From assembly GCF_011075055.1 (NCBI RefSeq), contig NC_058149.1:3912449-3976448 (forward strand): 64,000 bases of DNA, written 5' to 3'. The translations under genes were made by a program, and so were the position numbers. Shown here piece by piece: positions 12,632 through 22,107 of this stretch. Numbering within the stretch: the stretch's first letter is position 1; each line of letters begins with the position of its first letter. The notes beneath the pieces are model-generated. The model saw nothing but the letters and a program-made list of their open reading frames with translations, did not search any database and was not told where the DNA came from. This DNA is from Mangifera indica. Lineage: Eukaryota > Streptophyta > Magnoliopsida > Sapindales > Anacardiaceae.

Positions 12632-12731
12632 ATTTGAGGAATGGATAAAGGTGGAAGCCTTTAAAGCATATTTCTTTGTAGTTGAATTTCAATTCATCTT
12701 ATATTTGTGGACCAACAAGGAGATCTAAAGT
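12632..12731 (-). pseudogene. Copia gag fragment (copy 1, inner piece)
   Basis: The minus-strand reading across this piece gives ...LLVH..KMN.NSTTKKYALKAST, similar to the Copia gag (UBN2-type) region DELQSSLLVHEQR...ALKA. It is cut on the right by the hAT MITE and on the left by the LTR. It joins in sense to the gag piece beyond the MITE (15993-16284). Confidence 0.6.
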
Positions 12732-14649
12732 TAGAGGTGTGCAAGGTTTGGTTTGGTACAGTTTGAGAGTTTTTTCAAACCAAACTAAAAAAAATGATTT
12801 GAAAATTTTTTAAACCAAACCAAACTAAAAAAATACAGTTTGATCAGTTTGAATTATAGTTATTAGTATCTTACAATACACGATATGATACTCATGATAT
12901 AATATGATACAAGTGAAATAAAAAATATATAATAAAATATATCAAATTAATATGATATAATAAATGTATCACACAATATAGTACATATCCTACGATACTA
13001 TACATATTACTAATACGGATCAATACACTTTTTTAGAGAAAATGATAGTGCAATAAGGGTGTATATGAAAATTTTTAAAATGTTAAGGGTGTTTGTGATA
13101 TTTTATTATTTTAATTTTTAAAAGACATATCATACAATATGATACAAGGTTCAACTATCATGATTTAATTAAATTAACTAAATTATAGTTTTCTAAAACA
13201 TAATATATACGTGTAAAATAAATATGAAATATATATACAATATACATGTAAAAAAAATGACAAAATAAATATTAAAAAAAAGTTGTACATCTAATTGTTT
13301 ATTGAAAAATTCGTCAAACATAGTTATATTGGTAACGTCGTTAATTTTTATTATTTTGAGTTCTAATTCCCTTATGTTGTGTGGAAATTTAATTCAATTT
13401 AATGAAATTATTTATATTTTACACTTAGGAAGTTTAAAACTGAAGCAGATTTACGAATTAACAAAAAGTTGTGACGCTAACTAGGCGTGGGCACGTGAAA
13501 TGACGAAAGCAGAATTCGAAAACTAAATTTGGATGTCCAGATCAGCTGAAAAAGTCTACAAAATGTCAAGATTTGCTTCCTAGAAAAGGGATAATTATTA
13601 GCTGGAAAAGGGGATTAATTGAGATAGATAAGGAAAAATATTTTTGGAGGAAGGATATACATTAAAATATATATCTTTTCCTTTTTTTTTGGGAAGCTAT
13701 GTATCACCTTTGCTTGGTTGGATTAGGAGATTATGATTGACTTTTATTTCCAGATTTTAGTAGGGAGAAAATATATATACTTTTATTTTTATTTTGCTGG
13801 GGGATTATTCATCCTTGTAATTGGAGGATTAGAAAGCTAAATATGGCTTACAGTGGCTGAATATTTTCTCTTGGTTGAAGGGATCTGAAACCATGGAACT
13901 ACAATGATTGTGAGATTTATTTTTGTTCTTTAATGCATCTTTTTAATTATTTAAGTATCGATTATCTTTCTGAATTATTTTTTATGATTGTATTGGTTGA
14001 TTGCTAAGGCGCATGATTAGTTTATCAATTAATATAATCTACTGCTAGTTTAGGTGTTGAATCCGTAATTATTCAATCCATTTAATCGAAGTGGCAACTA
14101 GGTTTATCGTTTGCTGCGTCAGAAACTGTAAATCCTAGGAAAATAATCAACTGGATTAAATGCAACATCGTATGTTTGTGTTGTCTTGCTTCGTTAGTCT
14201 TTCTAATTCGTAATACTATTGTTTAATTAAATTCGAGATCGTATTTGAATTATTAATCAATAAGGGTTGATTGAAATACATGTTTTTGGTTAACTAATCA
14301 TAAGGAAGGACAAGTAATTTTAATACCACAATGAATATTTGAATAATTAATTTGATATTTTTGGTTTCGATGATCAATAGTAGTTTCAATGGTGAATATG
14401 ACCGTAGACCAAAGTTTGTTTAATTGATTATTTGTTTTAGATTATTTCATTGAATTTTTATTTATTGTTTTTTTAATTATAATTTGCATTCAATTCAAAA
14501 CCCCCATTTATTTCCTTGTTTTGATTGATTTGTGACAACGTAATAATTAAAACTCTTCGAGGGAACGATCCTTACTTTCCTTTACTATATTTTTGTTACA
14601 GGAATTTAAGATTTTAATTTGGGTGTCGACGACAGCACATACCAAATTT

Positions 14650-14667
14650 TGGCACCATTGCCAGGGA
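14650..14667 (+). other. Primer-binding site (Asp-tRNA type, mutated)
   Basis: TGGCACCATTGCCAGGGA lies a few bases after the LTR end TACCA. It matches the plant Asp-tRNA-complementary site (TGGCGCCGTTGCCGGGGA) typical of Athila/Tat-like Gypsy elements, apart from three transitions, all consistent with C-to-T or G-to-A decay. Confidence 0.7.
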
Positions 14668-14680
14668 GTTTTTACTTTGT

Positions 14681-15673
14681 ATGTTCGTTACACAATCTTC
14701 AAAACAAGCTAATTTACAATTTAATCCAGAGATTGAAAAGATTGCAAAAAGGCTGAGAAAAGAAGCAAAAAAGAAACTACAAACACACAGATCTGCTCGC
14801 AAAATAGAAGAAATTATGGTTGAAAATCGGACTTTAAGAGAGCTTGCTGCTTCAGATTTGAATCAACAACCACACTGCATTTCTTTTCCTAATTTAGATG
14901 TTAATACTACATTTGAATTAAAATCTAGACAAATCTATCTTTTACCTATTTTTCATCGCTCCGCAGGTGAAGATCTTCATAAACATTTAAAGGAATTTCA
15001 TGTGGTGTGCACAGGTATGAAACCGAATGCAGTAACCGAAGAACAAATCAAGATAAGAGCTTTTCCATTTTCTTTGAAAGATGATACGCAAGATTGGCTT
15101 TATTATCTCCCTGTTGGAAGTATCACCACTTGGCATGAGATGAAAAGACTATTTCTGGAGAAATTTTTTCCAGCATCAAGAGTTGCCAATATAAGGAAGG
15201 AAATCTGTGACATTAGACAGTATAGTGGAGAGTCTTTATACGAATACTGGGAGCACTTTAAAAAACTCTGTGCAAGCTATCCACATTACCAAATTAGTGA
15301 CCAGCTTCTTATTCAATATTTTTACGAAGGACTCCTATCAAATGATAGGAATATGATTGATGGAACGAGTGGTGGAGCATTGGTTGACAAAACACCTGAA
15401 GCTGCCCGAAATTTAATTGCAAACATGGTGTTGAATTCACAACAATTTGGGAATAGATTAGACCATTCGTCTCAGCGTGTCAATGAGGTAAATGTCTCTT
15501 CCTTTGAAAGACGACTTGATGATCTAACTACTCTTATACGTCAAATAACTGTAGGAAAAATGGAGGCAACAAAAGTTTATGGAATATGTTCAATGGGGGA
15601 TGGTGTGGCTGTTGGGATGATTGAAAGTTATTCGAAGGTTGATTTGTATGTGCATTCCCATAACGAAGATTAG
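14681..15673 (+). CDS. Retrotransposon gag protein (Athila/Tat-like), zinc knuckle degraded
   Basis: An open frame of 330 codons. Residues about 80-230 contain the Retrotrans_gag core seen in plant Gypsy elements: AFPFSLKDDTQDWLYYLP, TTWHEMKRLFLEKFFPASR, and a YSGESLYEYWEHFKKL block. This is followed by the alpha-helical QLLIQYFYEGL region and a segment around DKTPEAARNLIANM. Gag would package element RNA. Near the C-terminus (about residue 295) one expects a CCHC knuckle of the type VCGIC...GH..D.C. Here it reads VYGICSMGDG and then loses similarity, so the nucleic-acid-binding knuckle is broken and the frame ends early. The ATG lies 14 bases past the primer-binding site. No pol follows. The frame is intact but probably not functional. 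Confidence 0.7.
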   Translation: MFVTQSSKQANLQFNPEIEKIAKRLRKEAKKKLQTHRSARKIEEIMVENRTLRELAASDLNQQPHCISFPNLDVNTTFELKSRQIYLLPIFHRSAGEDLHKHLKEFHVVCTGMKPNAVTEEQIKIRAFPFSLKDDTQDWLYYLPVGSITTWHEMKRLFLEKFFPASRVANIRKEICDIRQYSGESLYEYWEHFKKLCASYPHYQISDQLLIQYFYEGLLSNDRNMIDGTSGGALVDKTPEAARNLIANMVLNSQQFGNRLDHSSQRVNEVNVSSFERRLDDLTTLIRQITVGKMEATKVYGICSMGDGVAVGMIESYSKVDLYVHSHNED

Positions 15674-15992
15674 GATGATCTCTCCAACCTGAGTTGTAAG
15701 TATTCGAATAAGAATTATAATTATGATTTCGCTGCTACTGTCCTAGAAATCCACCTACTGCATTAGCTTGTTCTGAGCAGTCCATGTACCATATATATAT
15801 GTATTTTTAAAAAATATGGTTTATGGTTTAATTTGGTTTAAAAATTGCCAAAATCATATCCAAAATTGAAAAAACGGTTTGAAACATTTTCAACCCAAAC
15901 CAAACCATTTTATAAATTAAACCAAACCAAATCATAATTTTTAAACGATTTGGTTTGATTTTATAGATTAAACCGTATTACATAAACTCTTA

Positions 15993-16241
15993 TCTGAAGT
16001 TCATCAAAAGAAAGCACAACTATAACTTTGGATTCTTCTATTGAATTGAAGACATAACCGAACTTTGGTACCAAGGAACACAATATTTTCTCAACAATGC
16101 TAGCCTCTTCCTTTTTTCTCACCAAGGAATCACATTTTGTTGGCAATTCGATGTCCTTGCAAAATAGTCCATTACAGTGTTGTTGAAAGACTTCATCTGG
16201 GTGCAGTATAATATATTGTGAAGATTGATGGCATGTCCTCT
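15993..16241 (-). pseudogene. Copia gag (UBN2-type) fragment, copy 1
   Basis: The minus-strand translation reads ...CDSLVRKKEEASIVEKILCS, then LVPKFGYVFNSIEESKVIVV, then LSFDELQ. Intact Copia gag proteins have EKILRSL.PKFD.VV.AIEESKDLS.L..DEL. The similarity stops exactly at the hAT MITE edge and resumes beyond it (12632-12731). The stretch towards 16241 still encodes HPDEVFQQHCNGLFCKDIELPTK, probably also gag-derived. The N-terminus is lost at the duplication junction. Confidence 0.65.
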
Positions 16242-16618
16242 GACACTCCAGTGCTCTGGCATATGTCCCATGCCACACGACCATGTGTTGAGTTTAGAAT
16301 TCAAAAGAGTAGATCCCTCATTGATCCTTAATTTGCTATTCACATATCAATCTCACTTCCAAGCATACTAAACATGTTTACACTCTAACTATCATGCCTT
16401 TTTATGTATCTTTAAACTTAATCAAAATTTAACACAATATAACTTCCAAATATAATCAATATGAAGCATAAACACTACAAACATATGAGGACATGCACAT
16501 AAACACTTGAATCATAAAATCAATTGAATATCTCCTTCACAACACTAACTATTAAAATCACTCATAATCGCTTAAATTCATATTTTATCATGGCAGTGCT
16601 TTAATTAACAAAAGTAAT

Positions 16619-16762
16619 ACTACGTGTATCCACTTTGTGTATACACTTATATGTGACACCACATGATTAAATATTATTTTATCCTTAATTCAAAATCATC
16701 CTATCATGTGATAACACATATAAGTATGTATATATTTGTATACCAAAAGTTGGTATACATAA
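16619..16762. repeat. Palindromic MITE-like copy (duplicate of 11841)
   Basis: Starts ACTACGTGTATCC and ends GTATACATAAT. It is the counterpart of 11841-11985 carried along in the tandem duplication rather than a separate insertion. Confidence 0.5.
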
Positions 16763-17513
16763 TTTTATTGAATTAACAAACATTAGGGATAGATCATTCA
16801 AATACCATTGCATAAACAACTAAATGACAAACATTATTATTTAATTGAATTGAAATAGTCAATCCCACTTTGATTGTTATATTAAACATGAACAAATGAA
16901 CATGAACTTCTCAGAATCACCTCACTAGAGATAAGGTTAAATACAAGCCTTACTTACCTCAATTTTATACCAAATAGAACACACTAACAAACCTCCTTCT
17001 TTCTTTTTTCCTTGTCACCACATCATCAAAAGATGATCATTGGAGCTGCTACATGGAAGTTGGATGATCAATCTCAAAATCCTTCACTCTCTTAGGAAAG
17101 TTTGTGCATTTAGGAATAAGAATAAAAATCTCTAAAATGCACTGAACTTGCCTTACATAAACCTGAAACCGTGTACAATACACATGGGTGTGTCCAGAGC
17201 ACACGATTGTGTGTCACTAAATTTGAAAATTACATAGAGATCATCTTATTCGGTTGACATGACATCGACATATGGGTATGACCTTACCATACACAACTAT
17301 ATGTCACTCTAAACTCATAGTTTGACTTTAAAACCTTATTAACTCATGCAAGCATTAAATAAACTTATGCATAAAGATTGTTTTACCCTCAAAATATGCC
17401 TATGGGTGTTACAATTTGAGGATTTGATAAAGGTGGAAGCCTTTAAAGCATACTTCTTTGTAGTTGAATTTCAATTCATCTTATATTGGTGGACCAACAA
17501 AGAGCTCTAAAGT

Positions 17514-18365
17514 TAGAGGTGTGCAAGGTTTGGTTTGATACAGTTTGAAAGTTTTTTAAAACCAAACTAAACAAAATGATTTGAAAAATTTTTAAACCGA
17601 ACCAAACTAAAAAAATACAGTTTGATCCAATGTAAATTAAGATTTGAACCATAGTTATCAATATCTTATAATACACAATATGATACTTACGATACAATAT
17701 GATACATGTGAAAAATAATACATATCATAAGATGTATTAAATTAATATGATATAATAAATGTATCACACAATACAATATATATCCTATGATACTATATAT
17801 ATTACTAATATGGATCAATACACTTTTTTAGAGAAAATGATAGTACAATAGGGGTGTATATGAAAATTTTTAAAATGTTAAAGGTATTTGTGATATTTTA
17901 TTATTTTAATTTTTAAAAGACATATTATACAATACGATACAGGGTTCAATTATCATAGTTTAAACTTTTTAAAATTATTCATTTATATATATATATACAC
18001 CATTTAATTAAATTAACTAAATTATAGTTTTCTAAACCATAATATATACGTGTAAAATAAATATGAAATATATATACAGTATATATGTAAAAAAAAATGA
18101 CAAAATAAATATTAAAAAAAAGTTGTACATCTAATTGTTTTTTGAAAAATTCGTCAAGTATAGTTATATATATGTATTTTTAAAAAATATGGTTTATAGT
18201 TTAATTTAGTTTAAAAATCGCCAAAATCATATCCAATATTGAAAAAATAGTTTGAAATATTTTTAACCAAAACCAAACTATTTTATAAATCAAACCAAAC
18301 TAAATCATAATTTTTAAAAGATTTAGTTTGATTTTATAGATTGAACTGAATTACGTACACCCTTA
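17514..18365. mobile_element. hAT-type MITE, copy 2, 852 bp
   Basis: Termini TAGAGGTGTGCA and (reverse complement) TAAGGGTGTACG. The flanking octamers TCTAAAGT (17506-17513) and TTTGAAGT (18366-18373) match at six of eight positions, both differences being transitions. It is inserted in Copia gag. On the minus strand the sequence reads SFDELQ up to the right end, and SLLVHQYKMN resumes after the left end, together approximating the conserved DELQSSLLVHEQ block. No transposase is encoded. Confidence 0.65.
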
Positions 18366-18619
18366 TTTGAAGTTCATCAAAAGAAAGCACAACTATATCT
18401 CTGGATTCTTCTATTGAACTGAGGACATAACCGAACTTTAGCACCAAGGAACACAATATTTTCTAAACAATGCTAGCATCTTCCTTTTTTCTCACCAAGG
18501 AATCACATTTTGTTGGCAATCCGATGTCCTTGCAAAATAGTCCATTACAGTGTTGTTGAAAGACTTTGTCTGGGTGCAGTATAATATATTGTGGAAGATT
18601 GATGGCATGTCCTCTGATC
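18366..18619 (-). pseudogene. Copia gag fragment, copy 2
   Basis: Duplicate of 15993-16241 with additional mutations; the minus-strand reading again contains the EKIL...PKF and EESKD..DELQ-type blocks in broken form. It marks the right edge of the Copia relic in this window. Confidence 0.6.
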
Positions 18620-19400
18620 TATGTTGCTGCTGTGGAGCCTGAAGGAGAAGCGAAACTGTAACTCAAAAATCTGGAATTACTTGGAAACTTTACGAAAAGA
18701 ATTCAACACAGGCATCCCTTTGCTTTTCCTGCTTTGACTTGTTTTAATTGATACAGGATTGAGCATTGGAGTTGATGCAATCACAAAGGGAACTTGTTGC
18801 TAGAAGAAGCATTTCATGTGCGACTTCCTCAGACTTCTTTGTGTGCTTGACTTGTATAAATCCAAGTGGAAAGAAAAAACCCTTTTTGAATCCCTTTTTT
18901 CATGAAGGATACCCAACCAATTTCAACATAAACAAAGAAAAACACAAACCGGCAATTTGAGTCAAGCCTCTCAATCTGGCAATTCGAGAAGCCAGTACCT
19001 CCTAAATCAGCCTAAAGACCCATACAAATATATTTCCCCTCATCTTCCCTCCTGCTGCAACCTAATCTTTTATTATTCAAATTTCCTGTAAAAGAGTCCT
19101 GGAAGTTCCCTTTGTCAAGAATCCTGTGCTCTATGAAATCCTTTTTCATGCGAGCATTTATATTAATTTAGATCTTTCCTGTGTATGATTATTATTTTTA
19201 CAGTCACAAGCTAACTTGGAAAGTGAATTACAAGTTCTTGAAGACCTCCAATCCACGTTCACTGGCATGATGGAAAATCTTGGTGCAGAGATTTTGGTGA
19301 TTAGTAAAGAAAAATCTTCCAGTACAAAATTCATAATTTAAGCTGAAAAGCTTTCCTTCTTCTGAAAAGAGATTTCGGATCATCATTGCAGACAAAACAC
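18620..19400 (+). pseudogene. Exon-like host gene remnant, unrecognised
   Basis: Two short stretches look like coding exons. After TTGATACAG (about 18757) the frame gives EHWELMQSQRELVARR. After TTTTTACAG (about 19203) it gives SQANLESELQVLEDLQ, then STFTGMMENLGAEILVISKE. Both are rich in Glu, Leu and Gln and would form coiled coils. I do not recognise the family. They are followed by stops, and the left side abuts the duplicated transposon block, so this is probably a gene fragment cut off by transposition. Whether it is transcribed cannot be told. The call is tentative. Confidence 0.35.
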
Positions 19401-19935
19401 GAGTCTAAATAGTTCTACAAAGGAGGATTATCTCCTTTATTTTAACTTCATGCTCTGCTGGTTGAAAGTGAGCTGTCCAGATTCGTGTCTTGAGGAGTCA
19501 AGATACCCTTGCCAATACGACCTGGCTGGCAGCATATTCCATATTGTGTCTGCATCAGTTCCGGAAAGGTCTTTCAATTATTTATGATACTAATGATATA
19601 TCCACACAGCATAAACACCATTTGCCCACATGAAGTGTCACTCCTAGTCTTCTCATATGTTTCTGTGGAGCATAGTGATAAATTCTTGCTTTGTATTAGC
19701 CACCACAAGTACAAAGTCAATGACCCAAATATTATGCAAAGTTTCTGAAGATTTGTTTGTCCCTTTCATGAAGGCCGAGAACATGGAATCTGACTTTGTA
19801 GCAACATTTATTTCCAATTGCAACTTTTGCTGGCGCATTTAAATAATTTATCACAACTTTATCTAATATTTGTGATGGCTGATATAGAGAAAACTAATAA
19901 TATTAATGGCATGCGTACATGCCCATTACTTTTAA
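19401..19935. other. Intergenic or 3' flank of the remnant
   Basis: Less AT-rich than its surroundings. Small frames on both strands (19509-19842) have no recognisable family. It may be untranslated sequence of the preceding remnant. Confidence 0.3.
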
Positions 19936-20525
19936 AGGCCAAATGATTATTTTCCATCCAAAGTTTGATAAAATAACAAATTCTTATTATATAAATTTTC
20001 AAAATATATTATTTTATTTATCTATTAAAGTCAATAATTAGTTGTAACAATAAAAGATATATGTGTCGGTTTCACTTTATTTCTATAACTTCTTCTTTCT
20101 TAGTCGAAAATCACACCATTTTGTGTGATTTCATTCAAAATTATACCGATTTCAATTTTTCTTTGTAACTTCTTTTTTTTTTGGTCAAGAATCACATTGT
20201 TGGGTGTGATTTTATTTGAAATTGAATCAATCAATACAATTTTAAATGTCATCAACAATGAATGTCGCTAAAGACTATTACATTTTATTTAATTTACATT
20301 TTTAATTAAAATTAATATAAATTAAAGATAACAAATATATATTTAATAACATTTGAAGGGTAAAGTATTGTCTAATTTGAGATTTTTTTTTAATCTTTTC
20401 AATAATTTTATTTAAAAAATTTGTAATTTTTTAATAAATTTAATATAATGGTGAAAAAAAAATATTTTCTAATTTATTGTGTGAAAATTTGTTATTGCAT
20501 CGGGTGGAAAATAGTCATTTGGCCT
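19936..20525. mobile_element. Non-autonomous DNA transposon with about 45-bp TIRs, 590 bp
   Basis: The left end AGGCCAAATGATTATTTTCC and the reverse-complemented right end AGGCCAAATGACTATTTTCC differ at one position, and similarity continues inward through AATAACAAATT on both sides. Flanks are ACTTTTAA (19928-19935) and ACTTTTAG (20526-20533), a 7-8 bp target duplication. The interior is A/T-rich and non-coding, with two GTGTGATTT-type motifs. An 8-bp target would suit hAT-like elements, but TIR length alone does not settle the superfamily. Confidence 0.7.
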
Positions 20526-20673
20526 ACTTTTAGATGGGTGGTCAATATGCTATTAGGCAAATTTTTTAGGTTCCGGAGGTGGAAGAAGTGCTCCTATATT
20601 CAGGATAAGATTTGAAAAGCCAAATTGACTTGAGATGGTAATTGCCTTTTTTTCTGCCAAAATATTATTTCTA

Positions 20674-21540
20674 AGACCAAAGGACTATTTCCTATTCAAA
20701 ATTTATCCTGATCTAAAAATTATATTTACGACAAATAAAAAATTTAAACACTTATTTGTAAATTAATTGTTATTAAAATTTATAATTAGAGATAAAGATA
20801 AAATCATTATTTTATCCCTGAACCCTAAAATCTTAAATTTTTTTTATTATTTTCTCTTCTTAGTTTAAAAAATTAACAATTTTTTTTTATAATTAAATTT
20901 AAAAAAATTCACTTTTCCCCTATTTTTAGGTTTTATCTCAAATAGTTTAGAGAATTTGATTGCCGATCTTAGGATTAGGGAATCCAACCGAAGATCTTCT
21001 TGAATTTGATCGACAATCTTCTCTAACAAAAGGCAACATTTTGTGGTCTAGATTTAGACGACAAAACTTTATTTAGATTGAGAAGAAGTGACAGATGATG
21101 CGACCTTCGTAGTCGTGTTTGGACAATGTGCATCATTTGTTGTTATGTTTGGACAATGCAACGAAAGACAATGTTGTCTTTCGTGGTGGTTGGTGATTGT
21201 CCTTTTCATCATTCGAGGTTAGATTTGGAGGATGGGTAAAAAAATATTAACTGTTGATCAGAATGGTGATGACTAGTGATGAGAAACAAATTATAGAGAT
21301 AAAATTTAAACTTTTTAAACTTTCAGAATTGAGTAAAGTATTAATTTTTAAAATCTATGAGGAAAATGATATTAACTTTTAAAGTTTTAAAGTTTAATAA
21401 TAAAACAATAATTTTATCTTTATTTTTAATAAAAAAATTAATAATAATTAATTTATAAATAAATATTTTCATTTTTATCTATTATAAGTGCGTTTTTTAA
21501 GTTTACGCTAAAAACTTGGATGGGACATGTGGTTTGGCCT
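20674..21540. mobile_element. Related non-autonomous DNA transposon, 867 bp
   Basis: The left end AGACCAAAGGACTATTTCC and the reverse-complemented right end AGGCCAAACCACATGTCCC share the AGRCCAAA start and a later ATTCAAAATTT/ATCCAAGTTT block. Flanking ATTTCTA (20667-20673) and ATTTTTA (21541-21547) look like a 7-bp target copy with one transition. The ends resemble those of the element at 19936-20525, only about 150 bp away. The interior is non-coding, with a less A/T-rich core around 20940-21240. Confidence 0.55.
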
Positions 21541-21940
21541 ATTTTTAATTTGTTCTACCGTTGTTGCTCTGTTAATTGGTGAATTCTGTACGATCTAAGA
21601 GTTGTCGAATTTTGACCATCAAGATCATGAGTCATGGAGCAGGAAATAATACATGACATTATTTTATTGGGTTGTTGTTTATTGACAGCATGAAGCAGCT
21701 GCTCAATGTTTTTCACGTTAGACGGTCTAGGCCAGAGGCAGACCATATCCCTCGAGGCACCCTCTTTGTAAGGGCTCTTCTTAGGCATCAATTTTTAATT
21801 TTAGTATAATCTCAAGATTTATGGTTAAAAAAAACTTAATTTTTCTTATGAAATATGAAAGTTTATGCCCGGAAATTGCTAATTCTTTAATATTTGTCTA
21901 AATATTTTAAACCAAAATTAAAAAAATTAATAATTTGAGT
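21541..21940. other. Short unique stretch, no gene seen
   Basis: A patch of near-average base composition at 21560-21790 gives a 78-codon minus-strand frame without recognisable similarity. I cannot assign it. Confidence 0.3.
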
Positions 21941-22107
21941 AATGTTATATGCATCCAATTTTAAACATTTCATTACATATTCAATTGGCGTATCATCATA
22001 TGATTAAATATTATTTTATTTTTAATTTAAAATCATTTAATTATATGATGATATATCATTTAAATATCTAATTAAATAATAAAAAATAAATATATGTAGT
22101 TTTATTA
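21941..22107. repeat. AT-rich palindromic MITE-like copy
   Basis: Begins AATGTTATATGCATCC and ends ATATATGTAGTTTTATT. Inner dyad CATATGATTAAATATT...AATTATATGATG. Same family as 29427-29589, which begins AATGTTATGTGTATT and ends in CACGTAATTTTATTG. Confidence 0.5.

Larger units (their letters stand above)
13330..15791 (+). mobile_element. Gag-only LTR retroelement (TR-GAG-like), 5-bp TSD
   Basis: The element is bounded by TGGTA (13330) and TACCA (15791), with the identical pentamer TATAT on each side (13325-13329 and 15792-15796). The duplicate locus at about 18160-18180 keeps the uninterrupted site TAGTTATATATATGTATT, so the ends are well defined. Contents are a presumed 5' LTR (13330-14644, ending TACCA), an Asp-tRNA-type primer-binding site and a gag frame. 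There is no protease, RT or integrase. A full 3' LTR is absent; only the last bases (CAGTCCATGTACCA) resemble the 5' LTR end (CAGCACATACCA). A deletion may have removed the rest. Confidence 0.75.
12732..15992. mobile_element. hAT-type MITE, copy 1, split by a gag-only LTR element
   Basis: The left terminus TAGAGGTGTGCAAGG and the right terminus (reverse complement TAAGAGTTTATG) form a degraded terminal inverted repeat; the paired copy at 17514 has the cleaner TAAGGGTGTACG. Flanking octamers TCTAAAGT (12724-12731) and TCTGAAGT (15993-16000) differ by one transition, fitting a hAT 8-bp target duplication. The interior is rich in GGTTTGGTTTGG / AAACCAAACC. Without the nested 13330-15791 element it would be about 794 bp. 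Removing it restores a Copia gag reading across the site. Confidence 0.65.
11465..16241. repeat. Tandem duplication, copy 1 (interrupted)
   Basis: This region contains part of a Gypsy-type LTR, a Copia gag piece, a hAT MITE and more Copia gag. The same series recurs without interruption at 16242-18619. Copy 1 starts near CACTCTAGT and runs to GGCATGTCCTCTGA. It is longer only because a 2,462-bp element plus one 5-bp target duplication sits inside it. After removing these, copy 1 is about 2.3 kb, matching copy 2. Copy 2 also holds an extra segment of about 47 bp near 17955-18003. Confidence 0.8.
16242..18619. repeat. Tandem duplication, copy 2 (uninterrupted)
   Basis: Repeats the 11465-16241 segment in the same order and orientation: partial LTR (16242-17412, ending GGGTGTTACA), gag piece, hAT MITE, gag piece. 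Base differences from copy 1 are scattered, mostly transitions. This copy lacks the gag-only retroelement and thus holds its pre-insertion site. The right end, at GGCATGTCCTCTGA, leads into unrelated sequence at about 18620. Confidence 0.8.

Noticed and set aside
21555..21791. 78-codon minus-strand frame with near-average composition
   Set aside because: No recognised family, no splice context and no conserved neighbour; not enough to call a gene.
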